Assembly (NCBI GenBank): GCA_017412705.1
Contig: JAFPWS010000009.1
Location: 1 to 54,966 of the forward strand
Length of the DNA: 54,966 bases
From: Prevotella sp.
GTDB lineage: Bacteria > Bacteroidota > Bacteroidia > Bacteroidales > Bacteroidaceae
Direction of reading: 5' to 3'
Under the pieces are notes generated by a model. The model worked only from the letters and a program-made list of their open reading frames with translations. It searched no databases and was not told where the DNA came from. Below, piece by piece: positions 25,224 through 33,407 of the stretch; position 1 is the stretch's first letter; every line of letters begins with the position of its first letter. The translations under genes were made by a program, and so were the position numbers.

Positions 25224-26327
25224 TCACCTCTCACTAATCTCTCCATCGTCCACATGGAATATCTTATAGTCCAGCGCTGAGTTGCGCAATATCTGATCCA
25301 GATGGTCACGGTTGGTATCGGTAATGAATATCTGCCCGAAGCTGTTACCCGATACCAGGTGAACTATCTGCTCCACGCGCTGGGTATCCAGCTTGTCAAA
25401 TATATCGTCAAGCAGCAGCAAGGGTGTCGTCTGCGAGGCTGTACGCTTCAGGAAGTCGAACTGTGCCAGCTTCAGGCTGGTGACGTAGGTCTTGCTCTGT
25501 CCCTGTGAACCCTCGCGCTTCATCTGGTGTCCTGCTAAGGTAAACTCCAGGTCGTCGCGATGTACGCCATGCAGCGAATAGCCTACAGCCAGGTCTTTCT
25601 GCCTGTCACGCTGGATGACTTCCAACAGCGGGCCACGCTGACAGTGAGATACATAGCGTAAGCCCACCTGCTCGCGCCCTTGGGATATCTGTTCGTAATA
25701 CTTCTGGAACACGGGGGTCAGCTCCTCTACAAACGTCTTTCTGCGCTGGTACAGGTGTTCACCCTCCTCAGCCATCTGCTCTTCCCATATCTGCATGAGC
25801 TGAGGGTCTGGCGTCTGGTCTTCCATCTTCAGCAGACTGTTACGCTGGGCCAAGGCATTGTTGTAGCGGCTCAGGTGCGCTAGATAGGGACGGTCATACT
25901 GTGAGATGACGATATCCATCAGCCTTCTGCGCTCCTCGCTGCCACCTTCTATGAGCAGCGTGTCCGAGGGTGACACCACCACGAGGGGAATCAGGCCAAT
26001 GTGCTCAGAAAGCCTCTTGTACTCCTTCTTGTTGCGCTTGAAGTGCTTCTTCACACCCCGTTTCATGGCTACGGAGACGGACAGCTCCTGGCCGTCCTCC
26101 GACTGGTACGACCCTTCCAACATGCAGAAAGGCTCGTCGTGGCGAATCACCTGCGAGTCAATAGGGTTGGAGGCTGAGCGACAGAACGAGAGATAGTACA
26201 CGGCATCCAGCACATTCGTCTTCCCCACTCCATTCGAGCCGATGAAGCAATTCATCTTCGGCGACAGCTCAAGTGTAGCCTCGCGAATGTTCTTGTAATT
26301 AAGTAAGGATAGCTTCGTGAGTATCAT
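25224..26327 (-). CDS. recF: DNA replication and repair protein RecF
   Basis: This 367-residue SMC-like ATPase promotes RecA loading at gaps. Walker A GSNGVGKTNVLDAVYYLSFC lies at about residues 29-48, the signature GSQGQSKTYVTSLKLAQFDF is in the C-terminal half, and Walker B is LLLLDDIFDKLD. The start MILTKLSLLNYKNI at 26327 is the family start; it lies 8 nt after a TACCTTTG element (minus strand 26336-26343), so the leader is very short. DUF721 follows 3 nt downstream. Confidence 0.95.
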   Translation of the reverse strand: MILTKLSLLNYKNIREATLELSPKMNCFIGSNGVGKTNVLDAVYYLSFCRSASNPIDSQVIRHDEPFCMLEGSYQSEDGQELSVSVAMKRGVKKHFKRNKKEYKRLSEHIGLIPLVVVSPSDTLLIEGGSEERRRLMDIVISQYDRPYLAHLSRYNNALAQRNSLLKMEDQTPDPQLMQIWEEQMAEEGEHLYQRRKTFVEELTPVFQKYYEQISQGREQVGLRYVSHCQRGPLLEVIQRDRQKDLAVGYSLHGVHRDDLEFTLAGHQMKREGSQGQSKTYVTSLKLAQFDFLKRTASQTTPLLLLDDIFDKLDTQRVEQIVHLVSGNSFGQIFITDTNRDHLDQILRNSALDYKIFHVDDGEISER

Positions 26328-26335
26328 TTCGCATG

Positions 26336-26343
26336 CAAAGGTA
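26336..26343 (-). promoter_or_regulatory. -7 element TACCTTTG of recF
   Basis: Perfect TAnnTTTG on the minus strand, 8 nt before the recF ATG. A divergent TACCTTTG for the TPR gene lies at 26389-26396. Confidence 0.7.
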
Positions 26344-26388
26344 CGAAAAAAAATCATAATTTATAATGCGTAATTCACAAATATTTCG

Positions 26389-26396
26389 TACCTTTG
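26389..26396 (+). promoter_or_regulatory. -7 element TACCTTTG of the TPR gene
   Basis: Perfect TAnnTTTG, 41 nt before the ATG at 26438. The -33 element is weak. Confidence 0.65.
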
Positions 26397-26437
26397 CACC
26401 CGATTTACGCACGAACAATAAAAAAACAACAAAAATA

Positions 26438-27094
26438 ATGGCAAACAAGAATCAACAGCAGGCTGCCGCTCAAGAGCAGCAGGTCAACAAGACCGAAGCC
26501 TTCTTCGAGAAAAACAAGAAGGCCATCATCATCGCAGTGATTGCCGTCATCGCAGTCGTTGCATGTGCAATTCTCGCAAACACCTATTACTTCCAGCCCC
26601 GTCAGGAGGAAGCCAGCACCGAGCTTTCCAAGGCACAGGAAGTATTCCTCGAGGATCAGTACGAGAAGGCGCTCCCTCTGTTCCAGAAGGTAGCCAGCGA
26701 CTACAGCTCTACTGATGCCGGCAATCTGGCACAGCTCTACATTGGTCTCTGCCAGGCTAACCTCGGCAAGTGGCAGGAGGCTGTCGACGCACTGGAGAGC
26801 TTCAGCGGCAAGGACGACCAGATGATTACCCCTGCAGCAGAGGGTGCCCTGGGCAACGCCTATGCAAACCTGAACCAGCTCGACAAGGCCGTAGAGCACC
26901 TGAAGAAGGCTGCCAGCAAGGCTGACAACAATTCACTGTCACCCACCTTCCTCATCCAGGCAGGTGAGATTCTCGAAAGCCAGGGCAAGAAAGACGAGGC
27001 ACTGAAGCTGTACCAGGAAGTGAAGGAGAAGTACTTCAACTCCATGCAGTACCAAACCATCGACGCATATATCGAGCGCGCCAGCGTAAAATAA
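26438..27094 (+). CDS. Membrane-anchored tetratricopeptide repeat protein
   Basis: This 218-residue protein has a Gln-rich cytoplasmic start, one transmembrane helix (about residues 29-52, IIIAVIAVIAVVACAILANT) and TPR-like helical pairs (about 60-210: AQEVFLEDQYEKALPLFQKV, GNLAQLYIGLCQANLGKWQE, GNAYANLNQLDKAVEHLKKA). It probably scaffolds envelope proteins (YfgM-like architecture). An upstream in-frame ATG at 26366 precedes the promoter and is not used. ribH follows 26 nt downstream. Confidence 0.85.
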   Translation: MANKNQQQAAAQEQQVNKTEAFFEKNKKAIIIAVIAVIAVVACAILANTYYFQPRQEEASTELSKAQEVFLEDQYEKALPLFQKVASDYSSTDAGNLAQLYIGLCQANLGKWQEAVDALESFSGKDDQMITPAAEGALGNAYANLNQLDKAVEHLKKAASKADNNSLSPTFLIQAGEILESQGKKDEALKLYQEVKEKYFNSMQYQTIDAYIERASVK

Positions 27095-27120
27095 AGTTAA
27101 CAAGGTAAAAGCAAAAGCCT

Positions 27121-27591
27121 GTGGCTACCAAAAACCTCTCTGAATACAATCTGGAGCGCGTCCCCGATGCCTCCAATATGATATTCGGTATTGTTGTCGC
27201 CGAGTGGAACCCCGACATTACCGGGGCGCTGCTCGACGGCTGCGTTAATACCCTTGAGCGTCATGGTGCGCTACCCGAGAACATCCATGTGAAGACCGTG
27301 CCAGGCTCCTTCGAGCTCATCTACGGTGCCCACCAGATGACCCTCAACGACGGCTACGACGCTGTCATTATCCTCGGATCCGTCATCCGTGGCGAGACCC
27401 CTCACTTCGACTACATCTGTCAGGGAGTCACCGCAGGTATCGCCCGACTGAATGCCACCTCCAACATCCCTGTCGTCTTCGGTCTGCTCACCACCGACAA
27501 CATGCAGCAAGCCCAGGACCGCTCGGGAGGAAGGCTTGGCAACAAGGGCGACGAGTGCGCTGTAGTAGCCATCAAGATGGCCAAGTTCTGA
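27121..27591 (+). CDS. ribH: 6,7-dimethyl-8-ribityllumazine synthase
   Basis: This 156-residue enzyme condenses dihydroxybutanone phosphate with the ribitylaminopyrimidine in riboflavin synthesis. Motifs: [52 protein letters not shown] and [14 protein letters not shown] followed by GNKGDEC, the expected substrate-binding loops. The start is a GTG. No other rib genes and no FMN riboswitch are near. A strong hairpin terminator follows. Confidence 0.95.
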   Translation: MATKNLSEYNLERVPDASNMIFGIVVAEWNPDITGALLDGCVNTLERHGALPENIHVKTVPGSFELIYGAHQMTLNDGYDAVIILGSVIRGETPHFDYICQGVTAGIARLNATSNIPVVFGLLTTDNMQQAQDRSGGRLGNKGDECAVVAIKMAKF

Positions 27592-27608
27592 ACACCCGCT
27601 GCAAAACC

Positions 27609-27655
27609 AGAAGATGCTCCGAATGTTGCTTAAAATACCATTCGGAGCATCTTCT
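27609..27655 (+). terminator. Terminator after ribH
   Basis: AGAAGATGCTCCGAATG (27609-27625) pairs perfectly with CATTCGGAGCATCTTCT (27639-27655), a 17-bp stem with a 13-nt loop, followed by ATTTC. Confidence 0.85.
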
Positions 27656-27804
27656 ATTTCCCTCGGAGTCAATACGGGAGGAAGTGTGTCAGTCTTTTTT
27701 CTATAGAAAAAGAGGGGCCGTGAGTTAACTTAAGTTTTATGGGCACCGGACTCTCAACTTTTTCCCGCCGCGTGACCCACGGGCAGTGGGGATGATTGTC
27801 ACGG

Positions 27805-28929
27805 CTAAGGCTTTTCTCCGTAGAGTTTCAGGTTGCGGTAAAAAGACGACAACACGGCATAGCCAGACTGTATGGCTATATCTGTTTTGTTTAGCTCCGG
27901 ATGCTTCTCCATCAGCCGCATGGCGTAGGCTATGCGCTGGCGGTTCACATACTCCGTGAAGGTCATGCCCAGCTCCTCGCTCATGGCACGCAGCAAGTAC
28001 GTACGGTTCGTGCCCAGATGCTTCGCCAGGTCGTTCAGCTTCAGGTCAGGCTGTCGGAACATCTGCTCCCTCTCCATTGTCTGCACGATGCGCTCCTTCA
28101 GCGTCTGCTGCTCAGTCAGCACAACCGTCATGCCAGCCTCCGCCACCTGTATAGTCTCGGCATCGCGCATGATGTCAACGATAGAGAAGTGCTGCCACAG
28201 CCCTGTCCACCCGATGACAAACAGCAGGACGGAGAACAGTAGCGACGGAACGGACAACAGCCAGATGCTGTCGTCGAACCACGTGCGCCCGATGATGTTC
28301 ACGACAAACGACGTTGCCGAGGTGAACAGCAGCAGTATCAGGATGGTGTGGATGGAGTAGAGCGCCTTGCTCTCCGTGTCGGCATAGAGCTGCTCCACCT
28401 TCCTGTTGTAGTGGCGAATCTTGAACAAGCCTATGATGGCTACCGCCGTCACTTCCACAGCAAAAGCGGCCTTGCACAACGTATGGACAGCCCCCTGGGC
28501 AGACACCAGTGTACTCTCCGAACGGTTCCACTCGTTCTTGTAGAGATAGTCATCCACGAACACCGTCGTCTCCGCTGCCGACATGTTGGCGTAGAGGCAC
28601 CCCACCACGACTCCCGCCATCACAGGCAGGACCAGCGTCCAGAGCAGAGGACGGGGCAGACGCACCTCCGTCAGACGATATATATAAATAAGGTAGAGCG
28701 GATAGACAGCCAGGCTGCAGGCCACATACACCGTGTCGCTGACCGGCAGCAACTCCTTCGCCCCGCCGAAGAACACGGCATGGCCGGCATAGAGCAGCGT
28801 AGCCGTCACGGCCCAGCCCGTCAGCCACAGCTTGGCCGGCATGCGCTCGTGCCACCAGCTCAGCAGCAGCTCCACCGCCATCAGGCAGCACACCATCATG
28901 GGCAAAGTAATAATGATAACCTGTATCAT
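27805..28929 (-). CDS. Membrane-anchored AraC-type transcriptional regulator
   Basis: This 374-residue protein has about six to seven hydrophobic helices in its first 250 residues (for example IQVIIITLPMMVCCLMAVEL) and a C-terminal AraC HTH domain (about 285-374: LNDLAKHLGTNRTYLLRAMS, TFTEYVNRQRIAYAMRLME, LNKTDIAIQSGYAVLSSFYR). It would sense an envelope or membrane signal and bind DNA from the membrane. The start at 28929 is 5 nt after TAACTTTG (minus strand 28935-28942). The longer upstream frame, with many Cys, precedes the promoter. A 69-bp inverted repeat begins 52 bp upstream. Confidence 0.85.
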   Translation of the reverse strand: MIQVIIITLPMMVCCLMAVELLLSWWHERMPAKLWLTGWAVTATLLYAGHAVFFGGAKELLPVSDTVYVACSLAVYPLYLIYIYRLTEVRLPRPLLWTLVLPVMAGVVVGCLYANMSAAETTVFVDDYLYKNEWNRSESTLVSAQGAVHTLCKAAFAVEVTAVAIIGLFKIRHYNRKVEQLYADTESKALYSIHTILILLLFTSATSFVVNIIGRTWFDDSIWLLSVPSLLFSVLLFVIGWTGLWQHFSIVDIMRDAETIQVAEAGMTVVLTEQQTLKERIVQTMEREQMFRQPDLKLNDLAKHLGTNRTYLLRAMSEELGMTFTEYVNRQRIAYAMRLMEKHPELNKTDIAIQSGYAVLSSFYRNLKLYGEKP

Positions 28930-28934
28930 GCTTG

Positions 28935-28942
28935 CAAAGTTA
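28935..28942 (-). promoter_or_regulatory. -7 element TAACTTTG of the membrane AraC gene
   Basis: Perfect TAnnTTTG on the minus strand, only 5 nt before the ATG. Confidence 0.6.
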
Positions 28943-28980
28943 ACACTTTTCTGCGACTTTTCCTCGTCAAAACAGCACTT

Positions 28981-29049
28981 TTTGCAAATACAAGAACAAC
29001 TTTTGCATTTCTGCAACGTGCCTTACCGCCTTATTCCCTACCTTTGCAA
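28981..29049 (+). repeat. Left arm of a 69-bp inverted repeat
   Basis: This arm is the reverse complement of 29327-29395 with one mismatch in 69 positions. It carries TACCTTTG at 29039-29046, facing right, into the 277-bp interior. Confidence 0.92.
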
Positions 29050-29326
29050 AACCAACGTCATCACTGACAAGACATCATTGATTTACGAGGAAAAGAGAGA
29101 AAAACAACAGTGCAAAGGTGCCTACATGCACCACGGAAATGATAAATTGACTACCATAAATCACTGTGAAGTGGCGCAAAAGTACCGTACCTACGGACTT
29201 TGCGCCACTTTCCTATAGTTGATCTATTCGGCAATATCCTCAATTTTGATAGAGGCCACGTGCTTGATGCCGTTATCGACATAGACATCGGAAGTGACGT
29301 TCTGTATGTTAGAAATGAATTTGGTC
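29050..29326. other. Interior of the inverted repeat
   Basis: No intact gene is seen. On the minus strand a frame reads KFISNIQNVTSDVYVDNGIK and continues HVASIKIEDIAE to a stop at about 29221, like the C-terminal end of a protein, followed by the hairpin at 29168-29214. On the plus strand a 31-codon frame starts at 29125. The origin of the fragment is unknown to me. Confidence 0.5.
29168..29214. terminator. Hairpin inside the inverted repeat
   Basis: AAGTGGCGCAAA and TTTGCGCCACTT flank a smaller ACCGTA/TACGG pairing, giving a long interrupted stem. It works as a terminator candidate in either direction. Confidence 0.6.
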
Positions 29327-29395
29327 TTGCAAAGGTAGGGAATAAGGCGGTAAGGCACGTTGCAGAAATGCAAAAGTTGTTCTTGTATCTGCAAA
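29327..29395 (-). repeat. Right arm of the 69-bp inverted repeat
   Basis: Mirror copy of 28981-29049. Its TACCTTTG faces left, so both arms point promoters into the interior. Confidence 0.92.
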
Positions 29396-29514
29396 AAAAC
29401 ACATGCTCGGAAAGCTGAGGTGCGGAAGCTGCACAGGGCGTTTGCCCAAGGCCGTACAGGAGAAGGGCCTTACAGCCATGATCTGCCTTTCTGAGGCGTT
29501 TTATTGTCTTTTTC
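29396..29514. other. Short stretch without recognised gene before xth
   Basis: An open frame continuous with xth starts at 29403, but it lies upstream of the xth promoter and has no family similarity. Confidence 0.5.
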
Positions 29515-29546
29515 TTTGGTGTTCTGCCCAATTATTCGTACCTTCG
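29515..29546 (+). promoter_or_regulatory. Promoter of xth
   Basis: TTTG at 29515-29518, 20 nt, TACCTTCG at 29539-29546. It fixes the xth start at 29574. Confidence 0.72.
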
Positions 29547-29573
29547 CAGGCGAATCCACATTATTATTACAAG

Positions 29574-30323
29574 ATGAAACTTATCAGTTGGAACGTAAAC
29601 GGGCTGAGGGCTTGTCAGGGCAAGGGCTTCAGCGAGGTGTTTAAGACATTAGACGCCGACTGCTTCTGCCTGCAGGAGACGAAGATGCAGGAGGGACAGC
29701 TGGACCTGGAGTTCGAGGGCTACCGCTCGTACTGGAACTATGCAGAGAAGAAGGGCTACTCGGGCACGGCCATCTACACGCGCCTCGAGCCGCTCAGCGT
29801 CAGCTACGGCATCAGCTGCGAAGAGCACGACCACGAGGGGCGCGTCATCACGGTAGAGATGGAGCAGTTCTATCTGGTATGTTGTTATACGCCCAACTCG
29901 CAGGACGGTCTGAAACGCCTCGACTACCGCATGCAGTGGGAGGACGACTTCAGGACCTACCTGATGGCGCTGGACCAGAAGAAACCTGTCATCCTGTGCG
30001 GCGACCTGAACGTGGCACACGAGGAGATAGACCTGAAGAACCCGAAGACGAACCGCCAAAACGCCGGCTTCACCGACCAGGAGCGCGAGAAGTTCACCTT
30101 ATTATTAAATAGCGGCTTCATTGACACCTTCCGCACACTCTATCCCGAGCAGGTGACGTACTCGTGGTGGTCGTACCGGTTCCAGGCGCGGCAGAAGAAC
30201 GCGGGATGGCGCATCGACTACTTCGTCACCTCGGAACGGCTGCGAGAGCAGATTGCCGATGCGAAGATTCATACGGAGATTATGGGTTCTGACCATTGCC
30301 CCGTGGAACTGACGCTGCGCTAA
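29574..30323 (+). CDS. xth: Exodeoxyribonuclease III (AP endonuclease)
   Basis: This 249-residue enzyme nicks DNA at abasic sites and degrades duplex DNA 3' to 5'. Motifs: ISWNVNGLRA at the start, CLQETKMQ (metal Glu, about residue 35), CCYTPNSQ, ILCGDLNVAHEEID (Asp and Asn, about 143-145), WRIDYF and GSDHCPVEL (catalytic His near the end). The start at 29574 is the family start and lies 27 nt after the promoter. The longer in-frame extension is rejected. Confidence 0.95.
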   Translation: MKLISWNVNGLRACQGKGFSEVFKTLDADCFCLQETKMQEGQLDLEFEGYRSYWNYAEKKGYSGTAIYTRLEPLSVSYGISCEEHDHEGRVITVEMEQFYLVCCYTPNSQDGLKRLDYRMQWEDDFRTYLMALDQKKPVILCGDLNVAHEEIDLKNPKTNRQNAGFTDQEREKFTLLLNSGFIDTFRTLYPEQVTYSWWSYRFQARQKNAGWRIDYFVTSERLREQIADAKIHTEIMGSDHCPVELTLR

Positions 30324-30408
30324 GAGTGCCTGATGACAGCCCACAGGCATGAGTGCGATTTATTGTTAAAAAAACGAAAAGGATTTAACAACGAATAAAG
30401 AAATAGCG

Positions 30409-30416
30409 TATCTTTG
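30409..30416 (+). promoter_or_regulatory. -7 element TATCTTTG of the Ala-rich lipoprotein gene
   Basis: Perfect TAnnTTTG, 53 nt before the ATG at 30470. The leader carries AAAGGAGAAAG shortly before the ATG, an unusually clear Shine-Dalgarno sequence for this phylum. Confidence 0.7.
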
Positions 30417-30469
30417 CGGCAGTTTTGAGAACTAAACATTGTATAATAATTAAAGGAGAAAGAAAAAAT

Positions 30470-31051
30470 ATGAAGAAGATTCTTTTCGCAGTGATGGCCA
30501 TGGTAGCCGTCGGAATGACATCGTGTGGTAACAAGGCTCAGCAGGCTGAAGCTGCTGCTGACAGTACAGAAGTAGCCATCAACGTTGACGATGAGGCTAA
30601 TGCTACTATCGCTGCTCTGAGCGAGCAACTGCAGGCCGGTGATGCCAGCAAGCTGCAGGAGGTACTGGAGACAGTAAAGACTAAGGTTGCCGAGCTGATC
30701 AAGGCTAACCCCGAGATAGCTAAGGAGTATGTTGCCAAAGTGCAGAACTTCTTGAAGGAGAATGCCGACAAGGTAAAGAGTGTCATTGGTGACAATGCCG
30801 CTGCTGCCGCTGCCTTTGCAGCTATCACCGAGGCTGATGCTGAGAACGTGGTAAGCGGTCTGCTGCAGTCTGTAGGCGATGCTGCTACGGATGCCAAGGA
30901 CGCTGCCGTTGACGCTGTGGACGAGCAGGTGGATGCTGCCAAGGACGCTGCCGCCGAGAAGGCTGCAGAGGTCAAGGACGCTGCCAAGCAGAAGGCTGGC
31001 GAGGCCATCGACAACGCTGCAAGCTCAGCTAAGGAAAAGCTGGGACTGTAA
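30470..31051 (+). CDS. Ala-rich helical lipoprotein
   Basis: This 193-residue protein has a lipoprotein signal (VAVGMTSC, Cys at about residue 20) and a mature part made of Ala/Lys/Asp/Glu-rich helices. The C-terminal third contains repeats of the AKDAA / VDAVDEQVDAAKDAAAEKAA kind, like LEA or apolipoprotein-like amphipathic helices. It has no catalytic motif. It may be an abundant envelope lipoprotein with a structural or stress role; that is an inference. It stands alone between its own promoter and a strong terminator. Confidence 0.72.
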   Translation: MKKILFAVMAMVAVGMTSCGNKAQQAEAAADSTEVAINVDDEANATIAALSEQLQAGDASKLQEVLETVKTKVAELIKANPEIAKEYVAKVQNFLKENADKVKSVIGDNAAAAAAFAAITEADAENVVSGLLQSVGDAATDAKDAAVDAVDEQVDAAKDAAAEKAAEVKDAAKQKAGEAIDNAASSAKEKLGL

Positions 31052-31076
31052 TCGTTACCTTTCGTTGAAGAAATAG

Positions 31077-31115
31077 GCCGGTTCGCTGAATTTATTTCGC
31101 GAACCGGCTTTTTTT
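31077..31115 (+). terminator. Intrinsic terminator after the Ala-rich lipoprotein gene
   Basis: GCCGGTTCGC (31077-31086) pairs with GCGAACCGGC (31099-31108), a 10-bp stem, followed by seven T. Confidence 0.9.
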
Positions 31116-31118
31116 GTC

Positions 31119-31126
31119 TACCTTTG
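31119..31126 (+). promoter_or_regulatory. -7 element TACCTTTG of the surface-protein operon
   Basis: Perfect TAnnTTTG starting 4 nt after the terminator T-run, 39 nt before the ATG at 31166. The -33 region falls inside the terminator hairpin. Confidence 0.7.
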
Positions 31127-31165
31127 TCGGCAGAAACGAAAATATTAACGAAAAAAAAGAAAGAT

Positions 31166-32956
31166 ATGAAAAAGATGATGATTCTGATGATGCTGACAGC
31201 ATTCATGACAGTGACAACGGCTTGTTCTTCTGACGATCCGTTTGAGAGTAACAACAACTACACCTTCCCCGATGACAATACGGGCGGCAACACTGGCGGC
31301 AATACAGGTGGCAACGGCAGCAGCAGTGCTGTTTCCGGCGAGCTGACGTCGTTTACGGTAGCAATAGACAAGACGACGGCTGAGCCCACCAGCGGACTGG
31401 CGACAGTGTACTATCCTGACGACGAGGATAATCTGGCCAACAACAGCAGCGACCTCACCACGCAGGTGAGCATCGACATGTCGAACCCCTCGGCAACAGC
31501 CGCCAGCGGAGTGACCGTTACCGTCAACGGCGGTCACATCACAGTGGACCACGGCTCGACGAAGGGCATCTGCTACTACGTGACAGGAACGACCACCGAC
31601 GGCTCGCTGACCATTTTAGGCGAGAAGAAGTACGGTGTCATCCTGGCCAACGCCAACATCACCAACCCCGACTCGGCAGCGCTGAACCTGCTGTCGAAGA
31701 AGCGTGCCTTCCTCATGATGGCCGACGGCACCACGAACACACTGACCGACGGCACGTCGTCGAAGAACGACCACAAGGGCGCCCTCTACTGCAAGGGCAA
31801 GCTGCTGGTGAACGGCAACGGTGCGCTGGAGGTTTACGGCAAGTACAACAACGGCATCCACTGTGCCGACTACATCATTTTCAACACAGGCAACAACGTC
31901 TATGTCAAGTCGACCGCCAACCACGGCATCAAGGCCAACGACGGCGTGTTCATCAACGGCGGCATCCTGAACGTGGAGGTATCGGCTGCTGCCGCCAAGG
32001 GCATCAACTGCGAGTCGAACATCATAGTGAACGGCGGTCGCACCACCGTCATCACCACCGGCAACGGCACCTGGGACACGGAAGACCAGGAGGCCAAGGG
32101 CGCTTCCTGCTTCAAGGCCGACTCGGTATTTACGATGAACGGCGGCGAGCTGTGGCTAAAGAGCACCGGCTCCGGCGGCAAGGGCATCAAGGCTGACGAG
32201 GATGCCTACTTCAACGGCGGCAGCACCTACGTCATCACCGAAGGCGGACAGTTCAAGTCGAACAACGACACCGCATCGCCCAAGGGCATCAAGATAGACG
32301 GCAACCTCACCATCAAGAGCGGCCGTGTCTGGGTACGCACCAGCGGCTATAACGGCGAGGGCATCGAGTCGAAGAGCATTCTGACCATCAGCGGCGGCGA
32401 GGTTGCATCCTACGCCTACGACGACGCCATCAACTCGAAGGGTGACATGACCATCAGCGGCGGCTACGTCTATGCACAGGGACAGCACAACGACGGTATT
32501 GACGCCAACGGCAACTGCTACATCAAGGGCGGTGCGGTCTTCGCCATCTGCTCAGGCTCTCCCGAGGTGGCCATCGATGCCAACACGGAAGGCGGCAAGA
32601 AACTGTACCTGACCGGCGGTACCGTCGTAGCAGTAGGCGGACTGGAGAGCGGCTCATCGCTGACGCAGGCATGTTATCAGGCCTCATGGAGTTCGAACAC
32701 ATGGTATGCACTGAGCTACGGCAGCAGCAACTTCTGCTTCAAGACCCCGTCGAGCGGCGGCAGCGGACTGGTAGTCTCCACGCCCTCCACGCCCTCACTG
32801 TCATCGGGTGTCAGCGTATCAGGCGGCACGTCCTACTTCGGCGGCTTGGGCATCGCAGGAGCAACGGTCAGCGGCGGCTCTACGGTATCGCTCAACAGCT
32901 ACACTGGCGGCAACGCCATGGGCGGCGGAGGCATGGGGGGCGGTGGCCGCTGGTAA
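31166..32956 (+). CDS. Cthe_2159-type carbohydrate-binding beta-helix lipoprotein 1
   Basis: This 596-residue protein has a lipoprotein signal ending TVTTACSS (Cys about 20), a Gly/Asn/Thr linker (GGNTGGNTGGNG), then a long region of repeated turns such as GIKADEDAYFNGGSTYVITE, TISGGEVASYAYDDAINS and NDGIDANGNCYIKGGAVFAI. These match the right-handed parallel beta-helix proteins named after Cthe_2159 of Clostridium thermocellum, which bind acidic polysaccharide and calcium. It ends in a Gly-rich tail, MGGGGMGGGGRW. It is likely exposed at the cell surface. It is first in an operon with 33015, 33404 and the sensor kinase. Paralogs are at 33404, 38736 and 43159. Confidence 0.8.
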   Translation: MKKMMILMMLTAFMTVTTACSSDDPFESNNNYTFPDDNTGGNTGGNTGGNGSSSAVSGELTSFTVAIDKTTAEPTSGLATVYYPDDEDNLANNSSDLTTQVSIDMSNPSATAASGVTVTVNGGHITVDHGSTKGICYYVTGTTTDGSLTILGEKKYGVILANANITNPDSAALNLLSKKRAFLMMADGTTNTLTDGTSSKNDHKGALYCKGKLLVNGNGALEVYGKYNNGIHCADYIIFNTGNNVYVKSTANHGIKANDGVFINGGILNVEVSAAAAKGINCESNIIVNGGRTTVITTGNGTWDTEDQEAKGASCFKADSVFTMNGGELWLKSTGSGGKGIKADEDAYFNGGSTYVITEGGQFKSNNDTASPKGIKIDGNLTIKSGRVWVRTSGYNGEGIESKSILTISGGEVASYAYDDAINSKGDMTISGGYVYAQGQHNDGIDANGNCYIKGGAVFAICSGSPEVAIDANTEGGKKLYLTGGTVVAVGGLESGSSLTQACYQASWSSNTWYALSYGSSNFCFKTPSSGGSGLVVSTPSTPSLSSGVSVSGGTSYFGGLGIAGATVSGGSTVSLNSYTGGNAMGGGGMGGGGRW

Positions 32957-33014
32957 GCGACCGGCCCTCTGTAAAGCAATCACTTACAATACTCACTAAC
33001 AAATATCTGTCAAG

Positions 33015-33407
33015 ATGAAAAAGACTATCATGCTATCATTGCTCATTGCCCTCAGTGTGGCAGCAAGGGCAACCGACTACAGCTACATGGTGTTCACGCT
33101 CAACGACAACACCACGCAAAGCATCCCGGCTTCGGACCTGAGCATCACCTTCAGCGGCGGCAACCTGATTGCCACCAGTGGCAGCAGCACGGTGACCATC
33201 GCGCTGAGCAACCTGCAGAAGATGGCGTTCTCCAACGAGAGCAGCACCACTGGCATCCAGGCCATCGAGAGTGCAGCGCTGACCATCGACGACACCACCG
33301 AAATCTACGACATGAACGGTCGCCGCATCCCCAGCGGCAGCCAACTCTCTCGCGGCATCTACATCATCAAGAGCAACGGTCGAACCAGTAAAGTACAAGT
33401 GAAATGA
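33015..33407 (+). CDS. Small secreted protein with T9SS-like C-terminal signature 1
   Basis: This 130-residue protein has a signal peptide (MKKTIMLSLLIALSVAARA), a short beta-rich module (about 20-75, SYMVFTLNDNTTQSIPASDL, ITFSGGNLIA) and a C-terminal stretch EIYDMNGRRIPSG, LSRGIYIIKSNGR, KVQVK. The last part resembles type A sorting domains of the type IX secretion system. Its stop overlaps the start of the next beta-helix gene by 4 nt (ATGA), so the pair is translationally coupled. A paralogous pair lies at 38365/38736. Function is unknown; a secretion or assembly partner of the beta-helix protein is inferred. Confidence 0.65.
   Translation: MKKTIMLSLLIALSVAARATDYSYMVFTLNDNTTQSIPASDLSITFSGGNLIATSGSSTVTIALSNLQKMAFSNESSTTGIQAIESAALTIDDTTEIYDMNGRRIPSGSQLSRGIYIIKSNGRTSKVQVK

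Noticed and set aside
29403-29573. N-terminal extension of xth
   Set aside because: The promoter at 29515-29546 lies within the extension, and the enzyme family starts at MKLISWNVNG.
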